Shown piece after piece: positions 23,800 through 32,604 of a DNA stretch of 34,733 nucleotides. Position numbers and translations under genes: made by a program. Numbering within the stretch: position 1 is the first letter of the stretch; each line of letters opens with the position of its first letter. The notes beneath the pieces were generated by a model. It searched no databases and had not been told where the DNA came from. It saw only the letters and a list, made by a program, of their open reading frames with translations. The stretch is from Pseudomonadota bacterium (GTDB lineage Bacteria > Pseudomonadota > Gammaproteobacteria > Burkholderiales > Thiobacillaceae): positions 1 to 34,733 of the forward strand of contig JAUYFG010000103.1 in assembly GCA_030690985.1 (NCBI GenBank), read 5' to 3'.

Positions 23800-25887
23800 A
23801 TGCCCCGCAAGATCCTCGTCACCTCCGCCCTGCCCTACGCCAACGGCTCCATCCACCTGGGCCATCTGGTCGAATACATCCAGACCGACATCTGGGTGCG
23901 TTTCCAGAAAATGCGTGGGCATCAGTGCATCTACTGCTGCGCCGACGACACCCACGGCACGCCGATCATGCTGCGCGCGGAAAAGGAAGGGATCACCCCG
24001 GAACAACTGATCGACCGGGTCTGGCACGAGCACAAGCGCGATTTCGACGGTTTCCAGGTCGAATTCGACAACTACTACTCGACCAATTCAGTGGAGACCC
24101 GGCATTACGCCGACACCATCTACACGCGACTCAAGGAAGCCGGGCTGATCGAAATCCGCTCCATCGAGCAGTACTACGACCCGGTGAAGGAAATGTTCCT
24201 GCCGGATCGTTTTATCAAGGGCGAGTGCCCGAAGTGCCACGCCAAGGATCAGTACGGCGATAACTGCGAGGCCTGCGGCGCCGCCTATCAGCCCACCGAT
24301 CTGATCGAGCCTTACTCCGCCGTATCGGGTGCCAAGCCGGTGCGCAAGTCCTCCGACCACCATTTCTTCCGGCTTTCCGATACGCGCTGCGCCGATTTCC
24401 TGGAAGGCTGGATTCAGCCGCCGCATGTCCAGACGGAAGCCGCCAACAAACTCAACGAGTGGCTGCACGCCGGCCTTTCCGACTGGGACATCTCGCGCGA
24501 TGCGCCCTACTTCGGCTTCGAAATTCCCGACGCGCCAGGCAAGTATTACTACGTCTGGCTGGACGCGCCGATCGGCTACATGGGCAGCTTCCAGAACTAC
24601 TGCGACAAGAATGGGCTGGATTTCGACGAATATTGGAAGCCGGATTCCGAAGCCGAGCTGTACCACTTCATCGGCAAGGACATCCTCTATTTCCACGCCC
24701 TGTTCTGGCCGGCCGAACTCGCCCATGCGGGTTTCCGCACCCCGACCGGCGTGTTCTGCCACGGCTTCCTGACCGTGAACGGCACCAAGATGTCGAAATC
24801 GCGCGGCACCTTCATCACCGCCGAGAGCTATCTCAACCACCTCAACCCTTCATTCCTGCGCTATTACTACGCGGCCAAGTTGAACGGCTCGATGGAAGAC
24901 ATCGACCTGAATCTGGAAGACTTCGCGGCGCGGGTGAACAGCGATCTGGTGGGCAAGTACGTCAACATCGCCAGCCGCTGCGCGGGCTTTATTACCAAGA
25001 AGTTCGCCGGCAAGCTGGGGGCGATTGACGCTGCCGCCACGGCGGAATTCCTCACCGTTTTCGAAAACGGCGAAATCGCGAAAAGCTACGAAGACCGCGA
25101 CTATGGCCGCGCCCTGCGCGAAATCATGCGGCTGGCCGATGTCGCCAACCAGTACATCGCCGAGAAGCAGCCCTGGGCCATGGCCAAGCAGGAAGGACGC
25201 GAGGCGGAACTGCACGAGGTCTGTTCCACCGCGATGACCCTGTTCCGCGACCTCACGCTGTATCTCAAGCCGGTGTTGCCGAAGCTGGCGGAACAGGTGG
25301 AAGCCTTCCTCAATATTCCGCCGCTGGCCTGGACCGACACCTGGGCGGCCCTGCCCGCCGGCCACGCCATCAACGAATACCAGCACCTGATGACCCGGAT
25401 CGACCCGAAGAAGATCGAAATCATGGTGGAAGAGAACAGGCAGAGCCTGGCGCCTACCCCCGCTTTTGCCAACACGCCAGCGCCGGCCAGGCACGCCGAG
25501 CACCAGCAGAACGAAGCCAAGGCCGAAGCCGCAGCCAGTGACGAAAAATCAGCCTGGGAGCCGTTCATTTCCATCGACGACTTCACCCAGGTCGATCTGC
25601 GCATCGTCCGCATCGCCCATGCGGAACACGTCGAAGGCGCCGACAAACTGCTCAAACTCACCCTGGATCTGGGCGGAGAAACCCGCACCGTGTTCGCCGG
25701 CATCAAGGTGGCCTATGCCCCGGAAACGCTGATCGGGCGGCTGACCGTCATGGTCGCCAACCTGTCGCCGCGCAAGATGAAATTCGGCCTGTCCGAAGGC
25801 ATGGTGCTGGCCGCCGGCGACGAACGCGGCGGCCCCTTCCTGCTCTCGCCCGATTCCGGCGCGCAGCCGGGAATGCGGATCAAGTAA
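23800..25887 (+). CDS. metG: Methionyl-tRNA synthetase
   Basis: Charges tRNA-Met. The 695 residues include the HIGH-type site NGSIHLGH (about 15-22), the zinc knuckle [18 protein letters not shown] (near 146-163), KMSKS at 330-334, and an anticodon-binding helical domain. A variable Ala-rich linker (about 550-585) and a C-terminal EMAPII-like tRNA-binding domain ([20 protein letters not shown] and [12 protein letters not shown]) complete it. This is the long, dimeric form. It starts 33 bp after the Sel1 gene. Confidence 0.98.
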   Translation: MPRKILVTSALPYANGSIHLGHLVEYIQTDIWVRFQKMRGHQCIYCCADDTHGTPIMLRAEKEGITPEQLIDRVWHEHKRDFDGFQVEFDNYYSTNSVETRHYADTIYTRLKEAGLIEIRSIEQYYDPVKEMFLPDRFIKGECPKCHAKDQYGDNCEACGAAYQPTDLIEPYSAVSGAKPVRKSSDHHFFRLSDTRCADFLEGWIQPPHVQTEAANKLNEWLHAGLSDWDISRDAPYFGFEIPDAPGKYYYVWLDAPIGYMGSFQNYCDKNGLDFDEYWKPDSEAELYHFIGKDILYFHALFWPAELAHAGFRTPTGVFCHGFLTVNGTKMSKSRGTFITAESYLNHLNPSFLRYYYAAKLNGSMEDIDLNLEDFAARVNSDLVGKYVNIASRCAGFITKKFAGKLGAIDAAATAEFLTVFENGEIAKSYEDRDYGRALREIMRLADVANQYIAEKQPWAMAKQEGREAELHEVCSTAMTLFRDLTLYLKPVLPKLAEQVEAFLNIPPLAWTDTWAALPAGHAINEYQHLMTRIDPKKIEIMVEENRQSLAPTPAFANTPAPARHAEHQQNEAKAEAAASDEKSAWEPFISIDDFTQVDLRIVRIAHAEHVEGADKLLKLTLDLGGETRTVFAGIKVAYAPETLIGRLTVMVANLSPRKMKFGLSEGMVLAAGDERGGPFLLSPDSGAQPGMRIK

Positions 25888-25898
25888 GGAGCTTGCTC

Positions 25899-26459
25899 AT
25901 GCAGCAACACGTCCTCATCCACCTGAGCGAAGCCGACTACCTGGAAATGGAAGCCGACAGCCCGGTGCGCCATGAATTCGTGGGCCGCCTCACCTATCCG
26001 ATGGCCGGCGCATCGGTGCGGCATAACCGCATCGCGCTCAACCTGGCCAGCCGGCTTCTGGCCAAAGCCCCCCGCACCTGCCAGGTGCTGATCGGCGACG
26101 TCAAACTCAAGGCCGATGCCTGGCCTACCTATTACTACCCGGACGTCATGCTGGTGTGCGATCCGGACGACAACGACCCGCTGATCAAGACCCGCCCCTG
26201 CCTGCTGGCGGAAGTGCTCTCGCCTGGCACAGAAGCCATCGACCGGCGGGAAAAGCTCACCGCCTACCAGCGCCTGCCCAGCCTGCGTGAATATCTCCTG
26301 ATCGCCCAGGACGAAATGCGCGTGGAACTCTATCGACGCCTTAATTTGCGGGATTGGGTACTGGAAATCCACAGCCCCGGCGACGTGCTCAAGCTGGCGT
26401 GCCTTGATCTGGAACTGCCGATCGAAGTGCTCTACGACGGCCTCGACAACATCGCCTGA
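25899..26459 (+). CDS. Uma2 family (DUF820) PD-(D/E)XK nuclease-like protein
   Basis: A 186-residue protein from ATG 25899, with TAAGGAG at 25885-25891. A TTG two codons earlier would leave the ribosome site too close. The Uma2 pattern is clear: HEFVGRLTYPMAG, then RHNRIALNLASRL, YYPDVMLVCD, LLAEVLSPGTEAIDRREKL and AYQRLPSLREYLLI. The D-E-x-S arrangement suggests a restriction-endonuclease-like fold. Biological roles are unknown. It lies between metG and acyP with short gaps, probably read with them. Confidence 0.92.
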   Translation: MQQHVLIHLSEADYLEMEADSPVRHEFVGRLTYPMAGASVRHNRIALNLASRLLAKAPRTCQVLIGDVKLKADAWPTYYYPDVMLVCDPDDNDPLIKTRPCLLAEVLSPGTEAIDRREKLTAYQRLPSLREYLLIAQDEMRVELYRRLNLRDWVLEIHSPGDVLKLACLDLELPIEVLYDGLDNIA

Positions 26460-26465
26460 CGCGCC

Positions 26466-26741
26466 ATGCCCATTACGCTCCACCTCGTCATCTCCGGCCG
26501 CGTTCAAGGCGTCTGCTATCGCGAATCCATGCGCATGGAAGCCGAGCGTCTGGGCGTGGCCGGCTGGGTACGCAATGGTCGGGATGGTTCGGTGGAAGCG
26601 ATGGTGCAGGGTGAGAAAAGTGCGGTCGGCGCCCTCATCGAATGGGCATGGAAAGGCCCGCCGGCGGCGCGGGTGGATGACGTGGCGAGCACGCCGGCCG
26701 AAGGCGTATTCACCCATTTCGAGCGCCGGCCCACGATCTGA
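26466..26741 (+). CDS. acyP: Acylphosphatase
   Basis: Hydrolyses acyl phosphates such as 1,3-bisphosphoglycerate. The 91 residues contain the signature GRVQGVCYRESM with catalytic Arg19 and GWVRNGRDGSVEA with Asn37. Start ATG 26466 is 6 bp after the Uma2 stop. Length and motifs are normal. Confidence 0.95.
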   Translation: MPITLHLVISGRVQGVCYRESMRMEAERLGVAGWVRNGRDGSVEAMVQGEKSAVGALIEWAWKGPPAARVDDVASTPAEGVFTHFERRPTI

Positions 26742-26765
26742 ATAAAGCGCGGGTGGGCGCAAAAG

Positions 26766-26790
26766 GACGCCGGCTGGAAGCCGGCGCTAC
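26766..26790. repeat. Short REP-like hairpin, GCCGGCGCTAC family
   Basis: GACGCCGGCTGGAAGCCGGC followed by GCTAC forms a GCCGGC-TGGAA-GCCGGC stem. It is a half-size relative of the repeats at 6780, 12579 and 30326, and lies in the acyP-map gap. Confidence 0.7.
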
Positions 26791-26850
26791 AACTTTACAT
26801 TCCCCTCCCCCCCTCCTATCCTCGCCCTCCCTTTTTGCTTTGCCACCACC

Positions 26851-27657
26851 ATGTCCATCACCATCAAGACCCCGGAAGAAATCGAAAAAATGCGCATCGC
26901 GGGGCGATTGACTGCGGAAGTGCTCGACTTCATCAAACCCTTCGTCAAACCCGGCGTGACCACCAATGAACTGGACAAGCGCTGCCACGACTTGATGGTC
27001 GACGTGCAGAACAGCATACCGGCGCCGCTCAATTACGCGCCGCCCGGCCACGCGCCCTACCCCAAGTCGATCTGCTCCTCGATCAACCATCAGGTCTGCC
27101 ACGGCGTGCCCAGCCCGGACAAGAAACTGAAGAACGGCGATGTGGTGAATCTGGATATCACCGTCATCAAGGACGCCTGGCATGGCGACAGCTCGCGTAT
27201 GTTCTTTGTCGGCGAACCCGGCATCATGGCGCGCCGGCTGACCGAAATTACCTACGAGTGCATGTGGAAGGGCATTGCCGCCGTGCGCCCCGGCGTGCAT
27301 CTGGGTGTCGTGGGTGCGGCCATCCAGAAGTACGCCGAAGCCCGTGGCTACTCGGTGGTGCGCGAGTTCTGCGGCCACGGCATCGGCCGGGGGTTTCACG
27401 AAGAACCGCAGGTGCTGCACTACGGCAAGGCCACGGAAGGCCCGATCCTGGAGCCGGGCATGACCTTCACCATCGAGCCCATGATCAACGCCGGCAAGCG
27501 CGACATCCGCGTATTGGGTGATGGCTGGACCGTGGTGACCAAAGACCATTCGCTCTCGGCGCAGTGGGAACACACCATCCTGGTGACGGAAACCGGTTAT
27601 GAAGTGCTGACACTTTCCGCCGAATGCCCGCCGCCACCGGCGTTCATTACCGGGTAA
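26851..27657 (+). CDS. map: Type I methionine aminopeptidase
   Basis: Removes the initiator Met from nascent proteins. The 268 residues carry the five metal ligands in their contexts: LDITVIKDAWHGD (two Asp), CGHGIGRGFHEEP (His), TIEPM (Glu) and QWEHTIL (Glu). The start MSITIKTPEEIEKMR is typical. It is the first of a map-glnD pair (24 bp apart). An rpsB gene, often divergent from map, is not present here. Confidence 0.97.
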   Translation: MSITIKTPEEIEKMRIAGRLTAEVLDFIKPFVKPGVTTNELDKRCHDLMVDVQNSIPAPLNYAPPGHAPYPKSICSSINHQVCHGVPSPDKKLKNGDVVNLDITVIKDAWHGDSSRMFFVGEPGIMARRLTEITYECMWKGIAAVRPGVHLGVVGAAIQKYAEARGYSVVREFCGHGIGRGFHEEPQVLHYGKATEGPILEPGMTFTIEPMINAGKRDIRVLGDGWTVVTKDHSLSAQWEHTILVTETGYEVLTLSAECPPPPAFITG

Positions 27658-27681
27658 TAGACACCTCAGGTGGCTGATCCC

Positions 27682-30252
27682 ATGCCCACTCCCAACGCAA
27701 GCACCTGGCGCGCCACCCTCCGGTGCGGCCGCGCTGCGCTATTCGAGGCGTACCTGGCACGACCCCGCGCGCAGGTCCTGCTCAGCGACCTCACCCACCT
27801 GACCGATCAGGTGTTGCGCGACATCTGGCAAGCGCATGGCCTGCCGGAGCGTGCCGCGCTGGTGGCGGTAGGGGGCTATGGCCGCAGCGAGATGTATCCG
27901 CAATCCGATGTCGACGTCCTGATCCTGTTCGACGACGCACTGCCGAATGCGGAACACGCCCGCTTCGAACCTCTGATCGGCCTGTTCTGGGATGTCGGCC
28001 TGCCCATCGGCCACAGCGTGCGGCGGCTTTCCGAGTGCCTGAGCGAATCGGCGGGCGACATCACCATCCAGACCAATCTGCTGGAAGCGCGCCACCTCGC
28101 CGGCGACCCGGCCCTGTTCCAGCGCATGCGGCGGGGCTTGGCGGCACAGATGAACCCGGTCGCTTTCTACCAGGCCAAGGCGCTGGAACAGAAGGCCCGC
28201 CACGGTCGTCATGCCGACGTGGCCCTGTTGCTGGAACCCAATCTCAAGGAAAGCCCCGGTGGGCTGCGCGACATCCAGACCCTGTTCTGGGTCTGCCGCG
28301 CGGCAGGGTTGATCCAGGGGCAAGACCATGGCCTCAAAGACCTGGTGGGCGCCGGCCTCTTGTGCGAAGCGGAGGCGCGCGCGCTCAGCGCCGACTACGC
28401 CTTGCTCGCGAATCTGCGTATCCGCCTCCACCTCGCCATCAACCGGCGCGAAGACCGGATGCTCTACGAGTTCCAGGAGCGCATCGCCGACGACATGGGC
28501 ATCAGTGCAGACGGGCCGCGCCGTGCCTCGGAACGCATGATGCAGCGCTATTACCGCGCCTCCCGCAGAGTCAGCCTGATCAACAACCTGGTGATGGGTG
28601 AACTGCGCGACCGCCTGCAAATGCCGCCCGCCCCGCGCGATCTGCCGGGGCAGACCGGCTTTCGCGCGGTGGGCAACCTGCTCGACGCCGAGGAAGACCA
28701 GTTCGCGCGTAACCCCGACAGCCTGCTGGAAGCCTTTCTGGTGCTGTCACGCGAGCACACCCTGGTCGGTTGCACGCCGCGCCTGTTACGCGCGCTGTCG
28801 CGCGCCGGCCGGCTCATCAACGCCGATTTCCGTCACGACCCCGGCAACCATGCCCGTTTCCTCGAACTGCTGCGCGAACCACATGGGGTCAGCACGGCGC
28901 TCCGGTTGATGCACCGGCTCGGCATCCTCGGCCGCTACATTCCCCTGTTCGGGCGCATCACCGGGCAGATGCAGCATGACCAGTTCCACATCTACCCGGT
29001 GGACGAACACACCCTGATGGTGCTGCGCAACCTGCGCCGCCTCGCGCTCAACGAATTCGCCCACGAATTTCCCCTCGCCCACCGCCTGATGAGCGCCTGC
29101 CAGCGCCCCGATCTGCTCTATCTGGCCGCGCTGTTCCACGATATCGCCAAGGGCCGCGGTGGCGACCACTCCGCGCTGGGCGCGCTGGATGCACGTCGCT
29201 TTTGCCTGTCCCAGGGTTTGCCGCGCGAGGAAGCTGAACTGGTTGCCTGGCTGGTGGCGGAACATCTCACCCTGTCGCAGACCGCGCAAAAGCAGGACCT
29301 CTCCGACCCCGACGTGATCTGCGCCTTCGCAGCGCGCTGCGGCGACGTCAAACGTCTCACCGCGCTGTATCTGCTGACGATCTCCGACATCCGTGGCACC
29401 AGCCCGAAAGTCTGGAACGCCTGGAAAGACAAGCTCACCCGAGAACTGTATCTGGCCGCCCGCCGCGTTCTCGAGGGAGGCGTCCCGCAAATCGACAGCG
29501 TCGAGGAAAAGAAGGAACTGGCGCGCGCGCAACTGCGGCTCTACGGCTACCCAAACGAAGCCGAGGCGGCGTTCTGGAAGCGCCTGGACGATGTCTATTT
29601 CCTGCGCCAGGACGCGCGCGACATCGCCTGGCAGACTCGCCGCCTGCTGCCCCTGTTGAATCGCCAGAACCTGATCGTGAGCGCCCGCCTGGCGCCGGTG
29701 GGTGAAGGCGTCGAAGTCCTGGTCTACGCGCCCGATGAAGAGGCCCTGTTCGCGCGCATCTGCGCCTTTTTCGCGCGCCTGGGCTACAGCATCCTCGCCT
29801 CCAGCATCCACACCACCCGCGACGGCCACGCCCTCGATACGTTCTATGCGCTCGACCCGGAACATCCCCAGGTTCCCTACCGCGATTTCCTGAACTACAT
29901 CGAGCACGAACTCAGCGCCGATCTGGCGGCACACCAACCCCTGGGGCCACCACTCAAAGGGCGTCTCGCGCGCCGCCTCAAGGCCTTCCCCCTGGAACCG
30001 GAAGTCAGCCTTACCCCCAGCGACAACCGAAAAGACTACCTCCTCACCTTCATCGCCGGCGATCGACCGGGCCTGCTCGCCCAGGTCGCCCGCGTCCTCA
30101 CCGAGCATCGCGCCAGCGTCATCACGGCTCGGATCAGCACCCTCGGCCAGCGCGCCGAGGACGTTTTCGTCCTGGAAGGCGAAGCCCTGGAAAAAACAGG
30201 AAAACGCCTGGCGCTGGAAAAAGCGTTGATCGACACCTTGAAGGTGGCATAA
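27682..30252 (+). CDS. glnD: Bifunctional uridylyltransferase/uridylyl-removing enzyme GlnD
   Basis: Senses glutamine and adds or removes UMP on the PII proteins, setting nitrogen control. The 856 residues from ATG 27682 include the nucleotidyltransferase site GGYGRSE (64-70) with Asp76 and Asp78, the HD domain ALFHDIAKGRGGDHS (His486-Asp487), and two C-terminal ACT domains (about 668-730 and 788-850, the latter with FIAGDRPGLLAQVARVLTEH). AGGTGG lies 8 bp before this ATG. A GTG four codons earlier (27670) is possible. The last 45 nt and the following terminator are duplicated downstream (30565-30646). Confidence 0.97.
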   Translation: MPTPNASTWRATLRCGRAALFEAYLARPRAQVLLSDLTHLTDQVLRDIWQAHGLPERAALVAVGGYGRSEMYPQSDVDVLILFDDALPNAEHARFEPLIGLFWDVGLPIGHSVRRLSECLSESAGDITIQTNLLEARHLAGDPALFQRMRRGLAAQMNPVAFYQAKALEQKARHGRHADVALLLEPNLKESPGGLRDIQTLFWVCRAAGLIQGQDHGLKDLVGAGLLCEAEARALSADYALLANLRIRLHLAINRREDRMLYEFQERIADDMGISADGPRRASERMMQRYYRASRRVSLINNLVMGELRDRLQMPPAPRDLPGQTGFRAVGNLLDAEEDQFARNPDSLLEAFLVLSREHTLVGCTPRLLRALSRAGRLINADFRHDPGNHARFLELLREPHGVSTALRLMHRLGILGRYIPLFGRITGQMQHDQFHIYPVDEHTLMVLRNLRRLALNEFAHEFPLAHRLMSACQRPDLLYLAALFHDIAKGRGGDHSALGALDARRFCLSQGLPREEAELVAWLVAEHLTLSQTAQKQDLSDPDVICAFAARCGDVKRLTALYLLTISDIRGTSPKVWNAWKDKLTRELYLAARRVLEGGVPQIDSVEEKKELARAQLRLYGYPNEAEAAFWKRLDDVYFLRQDARDIAWQTRRLLPLLNRQNLIVSARLAPVGEGVEVLVYAPDEEALFARICAFFARLGYSILASSIHTTRDGHALDTFYALDPEHPQVPYRDFLNYIEHELSADLAAHQPLGPPLKGRLARRLKAFPLEPEVSLTPSDNRKDYLLTFIAGDRPGLLAQVARVLTEHRASVITARISTLGQRAEDVFVLEGEALEKTGKRLALEKALIDTLKVA

Positions 30253-30289
30253 AAAAAACCGCGTTTAGGCGGGTTATCGAAGGTTTTTG
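30253..30289. terminator. Terminator region after glnD (first copy)
   Basis: A run of eight A followed by AACC-GC/GGCGGGTT, an imperfect stem with a bulged G, and GGTTTTT further on. On the minus strand the same hairpin is followed by eight T, so it also fits a terminator for transcription coming from the tRNA side. Confidence 0.6.
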
Positions 30290-30325
30290 GTGACTGTTCA
30301 GTACGCTGGGGCGTTTTGCTTGTGT

Positions 30326-30384
30326 GTAGCGCCGGCATCCTTTCCGGCGGGTTTAAAAGACGCCGGCAAGGATGCCGGCGCTAC
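30326..30384. repeat. REP-like palindrome, GTAGCGCCGGCAT family
   Basis: GTAGCGCCGGCATCC at the left and its complement at the right, with inner CCGGCG/CGCCGG arms. It is the same family as 12579-12638. It separates the two copies of the glnD tail together with the next repeat. Confidence 0.88.
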
Positions 30385-30395
30385 CGGAGAAGCCC

Positions 30396-30561
30396 GTAGC
30401 CCGGATGCAGCCCGCCCGGTGCCGGTGGCCTACCTGGCCACGGTTCCGGGCGGAATCCGGGGAACGTGGCACGAAACCGGCGCGTCGCTGCCACCCCGGA
30501 TTCCGCCCGGCAGCGTCCTGCGCGGGTTCAACGGTTGGCGGGCGGGCTGCATCCGGGCTAC
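30396..30561. repeat. 166-bp nested palindromic element, GTAGCCCGGATGC type
   Basis: The 21-bp ends (30396-30416 and 30541-30561) are exact complements. Inside, GGGCGGAATCCGGGG (30448-30462) pairs exactly with 30494-30508. There is no coding content. The duplicated glnD tail starts 3 bp after the right end. Confidence 0.88.
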
Positions 30562-30564
30562 GCG

Positions 30565-30646
30565 CTGGCTCTGGAAAAAGCGTTGATCGACCCCCTGAAG
30601 GTGGCATAAAAAAACCCGCACTTAGGCGGGTTATCGAAGGTTTTTG
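30565..30646 (+). pseudogene. Duplicated 3' end of glnD with its terminator
   Basis: An 82-bp stretch that matches 30208-30289 at 76 positions by my count. It includes the last 14 codons of glnD, the TAA, the A run and the hairpin. The codon changes are partly synonymous (GCG/GCT, TTG/CTG). It has no start of its own and cannot be expressed as protein. Confidence 0.9.
30608..30632 (-). terminator. Intrinsic terminator for tRNA-Thr inside the duplicated tail
   Basis: Read on the minus strand, AACCCGC pairs exactly with GCGGGTT across a 6-nt loop and is followed by seven T. It lies 35 bp after the tRNA-Thr 3' end. Confidence 0.85.
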
Positions 30647-30666
30647 AACTATCTGGGAGGTTGAAT

Positions 30667-30742
30667 TGGTGCCGGCACCCGGATTCGAACTGGGGACCTA
30701 CCGCTTACAAGGCGGTTGCTCTACCAACTGAGCTATGCCGGC
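30667..30742 (-). tRNA. tRNA-Thr (anticodon UGU)
   Basis: A 76-nt cloverleaf. The acceptor stem is GCCGGCA/TGCCGGC, the D arm GCTC-AGTTGGTA-GAGC, and the anticodon stem ACCGC/GCGGT with loop CTTGTAA (anticodon TGT). The T arm has GTTCGAATC, the discriminator is A, and CCA is encoded. It decodes ACA and, with modification, other Thr codons. Confidence 0.97.
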
Positions 30743-30785
30743 AATGACGAAATGATAACGATCAGGTGGCCCCGGGAAGTCAAAC

Positions 30786-31247
30786 CTACTTGACCACACG
30801 CAGTTGCGGGCGCCCGCGTGGCGGTTTCGGGGGTTCCTCGGGGTCGGAACCCTCTTTCCCCTGCGCGGCATTGACCGCAGTCAGTTTCTCGGAGACATCC
30901 GCGCCTTCTTCCGTAGCAAAGCCCATGCCCTCACCCGTTTCGCGTGAGTAGATGGCCAATACATTGGCCATCGGCACTTCGATTGAGTGTGAAACTCCGC
31001 CGAAACGGGCCGAGAAGGTGACCCACTCGTTGTCCATATTCAGGTTGCGCACCGCGCTGGGGCCGAGGTTCAGGACAATCTGGCCATCCTTGACGAAACC
31101 CTGCGGCACCCGTGTGCGGTGATCCACGCGCACCGTCATATAAGGCGTCAGCCCACTATCCACACACCACTCGTAGAGGGCGCGAAGGAAATAGGGCTGT
31201 TGCGATAGCTGAGGTGAACCCGGAGGGGGGGTATTCGTGGCTGCCAC
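30786..31247 (-). CDS. sspB: ClpXP protease specificity-enhancing factor SspB
   Basis: The adaptor that delivers ssrA-tagged proteins to ClpXP. The 153 residues have the substrate-binding core PYFLRALYEWCVDSGLTPYM then VDHRTRVPQGFVKDGQIVLN, an acidic flexible linker, and the C-terminal ClpX-binding peptide RGRPQLRVVK. The start is GTG, 10 nt after the sspA stop, with no clear Shine-Dalgarno, so translation is probably coupled to sspA. A Pro-rich N-terminal stretch (about residues 4-17) is longer than usual. Confidence 0.95.
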   Translation of the reverse strand: MAATNTPPPGSPQLSQQPYFLRALYEWCVDSGLTPYMTVRVDHRTRVPQGFVKDGQIVLNLGPSAVRNLNMDNEWVTFSARFGGVSHSIEVPMANVLAIYSRETGEGMGFATEEGADVSEKLTAVNAAQGKEGSDPEEPPKPPRGRPQLRVVK

Positions 31248-31257
31248 GCTATTGGGA

Positions 31258-31857
31258 CTACTTGCGCATGGCCTTTTCCACCGGCGTCAGCGCTTCGATG
31301 AAGGCTGGGCGGGAGAACAGGCGTTCCGCGTATTTCAGGATGGGCAGACCCTGCTTGGGCAACTGAATACCGTAGTGCTCCAGACGCCACAACAAGGGCG
31401 CGATCGCCACATCCAGCATGGAGTAGTCCTCGCCCAGGATGTGTTTCTGCTTGGCGAAGATGGGCGCGATCTGGGTGAGGTTGTCACGCACGATGCCACG
31501 CGCTTTCTCGGCCGCCTTGGTGGTTCCGTGTTCGAGGTCACTGATATGCGAAAACAGATCGTGCTCGAAGTTGTACAGGAACAGGCGAGCGCGAGCGCGC
31601 ATCACCGGGTCGGCCGGCATCAGTTGCGGATGCGGAAAACGCTCGTCGATGTACTCGTTGATGATGTTGGACTCATACAGCGTCAAATCACGTTCCACCA
31701 GAATGGGGACTCTGCTGTAGGGGTTCATGACGGCGATCTCTTCCGGCTTGTCATGCAAGTCCACATCGCGAATTTCAAAATCCATGCCTTTCTCGTACAA
31801 AACGATACGGCATCGATGGCTGAACGGGCACGCGGTACCCGAATAAAGAATCATCAT
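31258..31857 (-). CDS. sspA: Stringent starvation protein A (GST fold)
   Basis: An RNA-polymerase-associated glutathione-S-transferase-like protein of 199 residues. The thioredoxin-like domain reads YSGTACPFSHRCRIVLYEKG with PYSRVPILVERDLTLYESNI, followed by the helical domain (SMLDVAIAPLLWRLEHYGI). It follows petC by 18 bp in the petABC-sspAB order common in beta- and gammaproteobacteria. The ATGATG start leaves a one-codon ambiguity. Confidence 0.95.
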   Translation of the reverse strand: MMILYSGTACPFSHRCRIVLYEKGMDFEIRDVDLHDKPEEIAVMNPYSRVPILVERDLTLYESNIINEYIDERFPHPQLMPADPVMRARARLFLYNFEHDLFSHISDLEHGTTKAAEKARGIVRDNLTQIAPIFAKQKHILGEDYSMLDVAIAPLLWRLEHYGIQLPKQGLPILKYAERLFSRPAFIEALTPVEKAMRK

Positions 31858-31875
31858 GAACTTGTCACTCCCCGC

Positions 31876-32604
31876 TTAATGCAGGCCTTTCCAGTAGTCT
31901 TTCTTCAGGTAGAAGGCGATGATGAAAAACACGCCCAGGAACAGCAACACGAAGATGCCGGTAGTCATACGCGCGCCCTTGGCGGGTTCACCCATCCAGT
32001 CCAGGTAGTTGACCAGATCGCCCACCAATGCGTCGTACTCGGCCAGCGTCAGCTTGCCGGGTTTGGCCAGTTCGAAATGCTCGATGGCCTGATGCGGCTT
32101 GCCATCCTCGCCTTGCACGGTGTGATAGACCGGCACCATCTGGCCTTGCAGTTCATGCAGGACATGCGGCATGCCGACCTTGTCGAATACCGTGTTGTTC
32201 CAGCCCAGAGGCCGGGTGTCGTCACGGTAGAAACCACGCAGATAGGTGTAGACCCAATCGGCGCCACGCGAACGGGTGATGACGGACAGGTCGGGCGGCG
32301 GGGCGCCGAACCAGGCCTTGGCATCGGTAGTACGCATGGCCACCTGCATGAGTTCGCCCGGCTTGTCGGCGGCGTAGAGCAGGTTGTCCTTGATCTGCGC
32401 CTCGGAGAGGCCGATGTCCTGCATGCGGTTGTAACGCATGTAACCGGCGCTATGGCAGTTGAGGCAGTAGTTCACGAATACACGGGCGCCGCGCTGGAGT
32501 GATTCCTGATCGTTCAAGTTGACCGGGGCATGATCGAGGTGGACGGCAGCGGAGGCGAATGCGGCCGTCGGCCACGCCAGGAGCAGGAAGAGGAACTTTT
32601 TCAT
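31876..32604 (-). CDS. petC: Ubiquinol-cytochrome c reductase, cytochrome c1
   Basis: The haem c subunit of the bc1 complex, passing electrons from the Rieske protein to cytochrome c. The 242 residues include a signal peptide (about 1-19), haem site CLNCH at 47-51 in FVNYCLNCHSAGYMRYNR, and a C-terminal membrane anchor (about 212-232). The expected Met ligand would be in the MPHVL region. The start overlaps the petB stop by 4 bp. Confidence 0.96.
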   Translation of the reverse strand: MKKFLFLLLAWPTAAFASAAVHLDHAPVNLNDQESLQRGARVFVNYCLNCHSAGYMRYNRMQDIGLSEAQIKDNLLYAADKPGELMQVAMRTTDAKAWFGAPPPDLSVITRSRGADWVYTYLRGFYRDDTRPLGWNNTVFDKVGMPHVLHELQGQMVPVYHTVQGEDGKPHQAIEHFELAKPGKLTLAEYDALVGDLVNYLDWMGEPAKGARMTTGIFVLLFLGVFFIIAFYLKKDYWKGLH

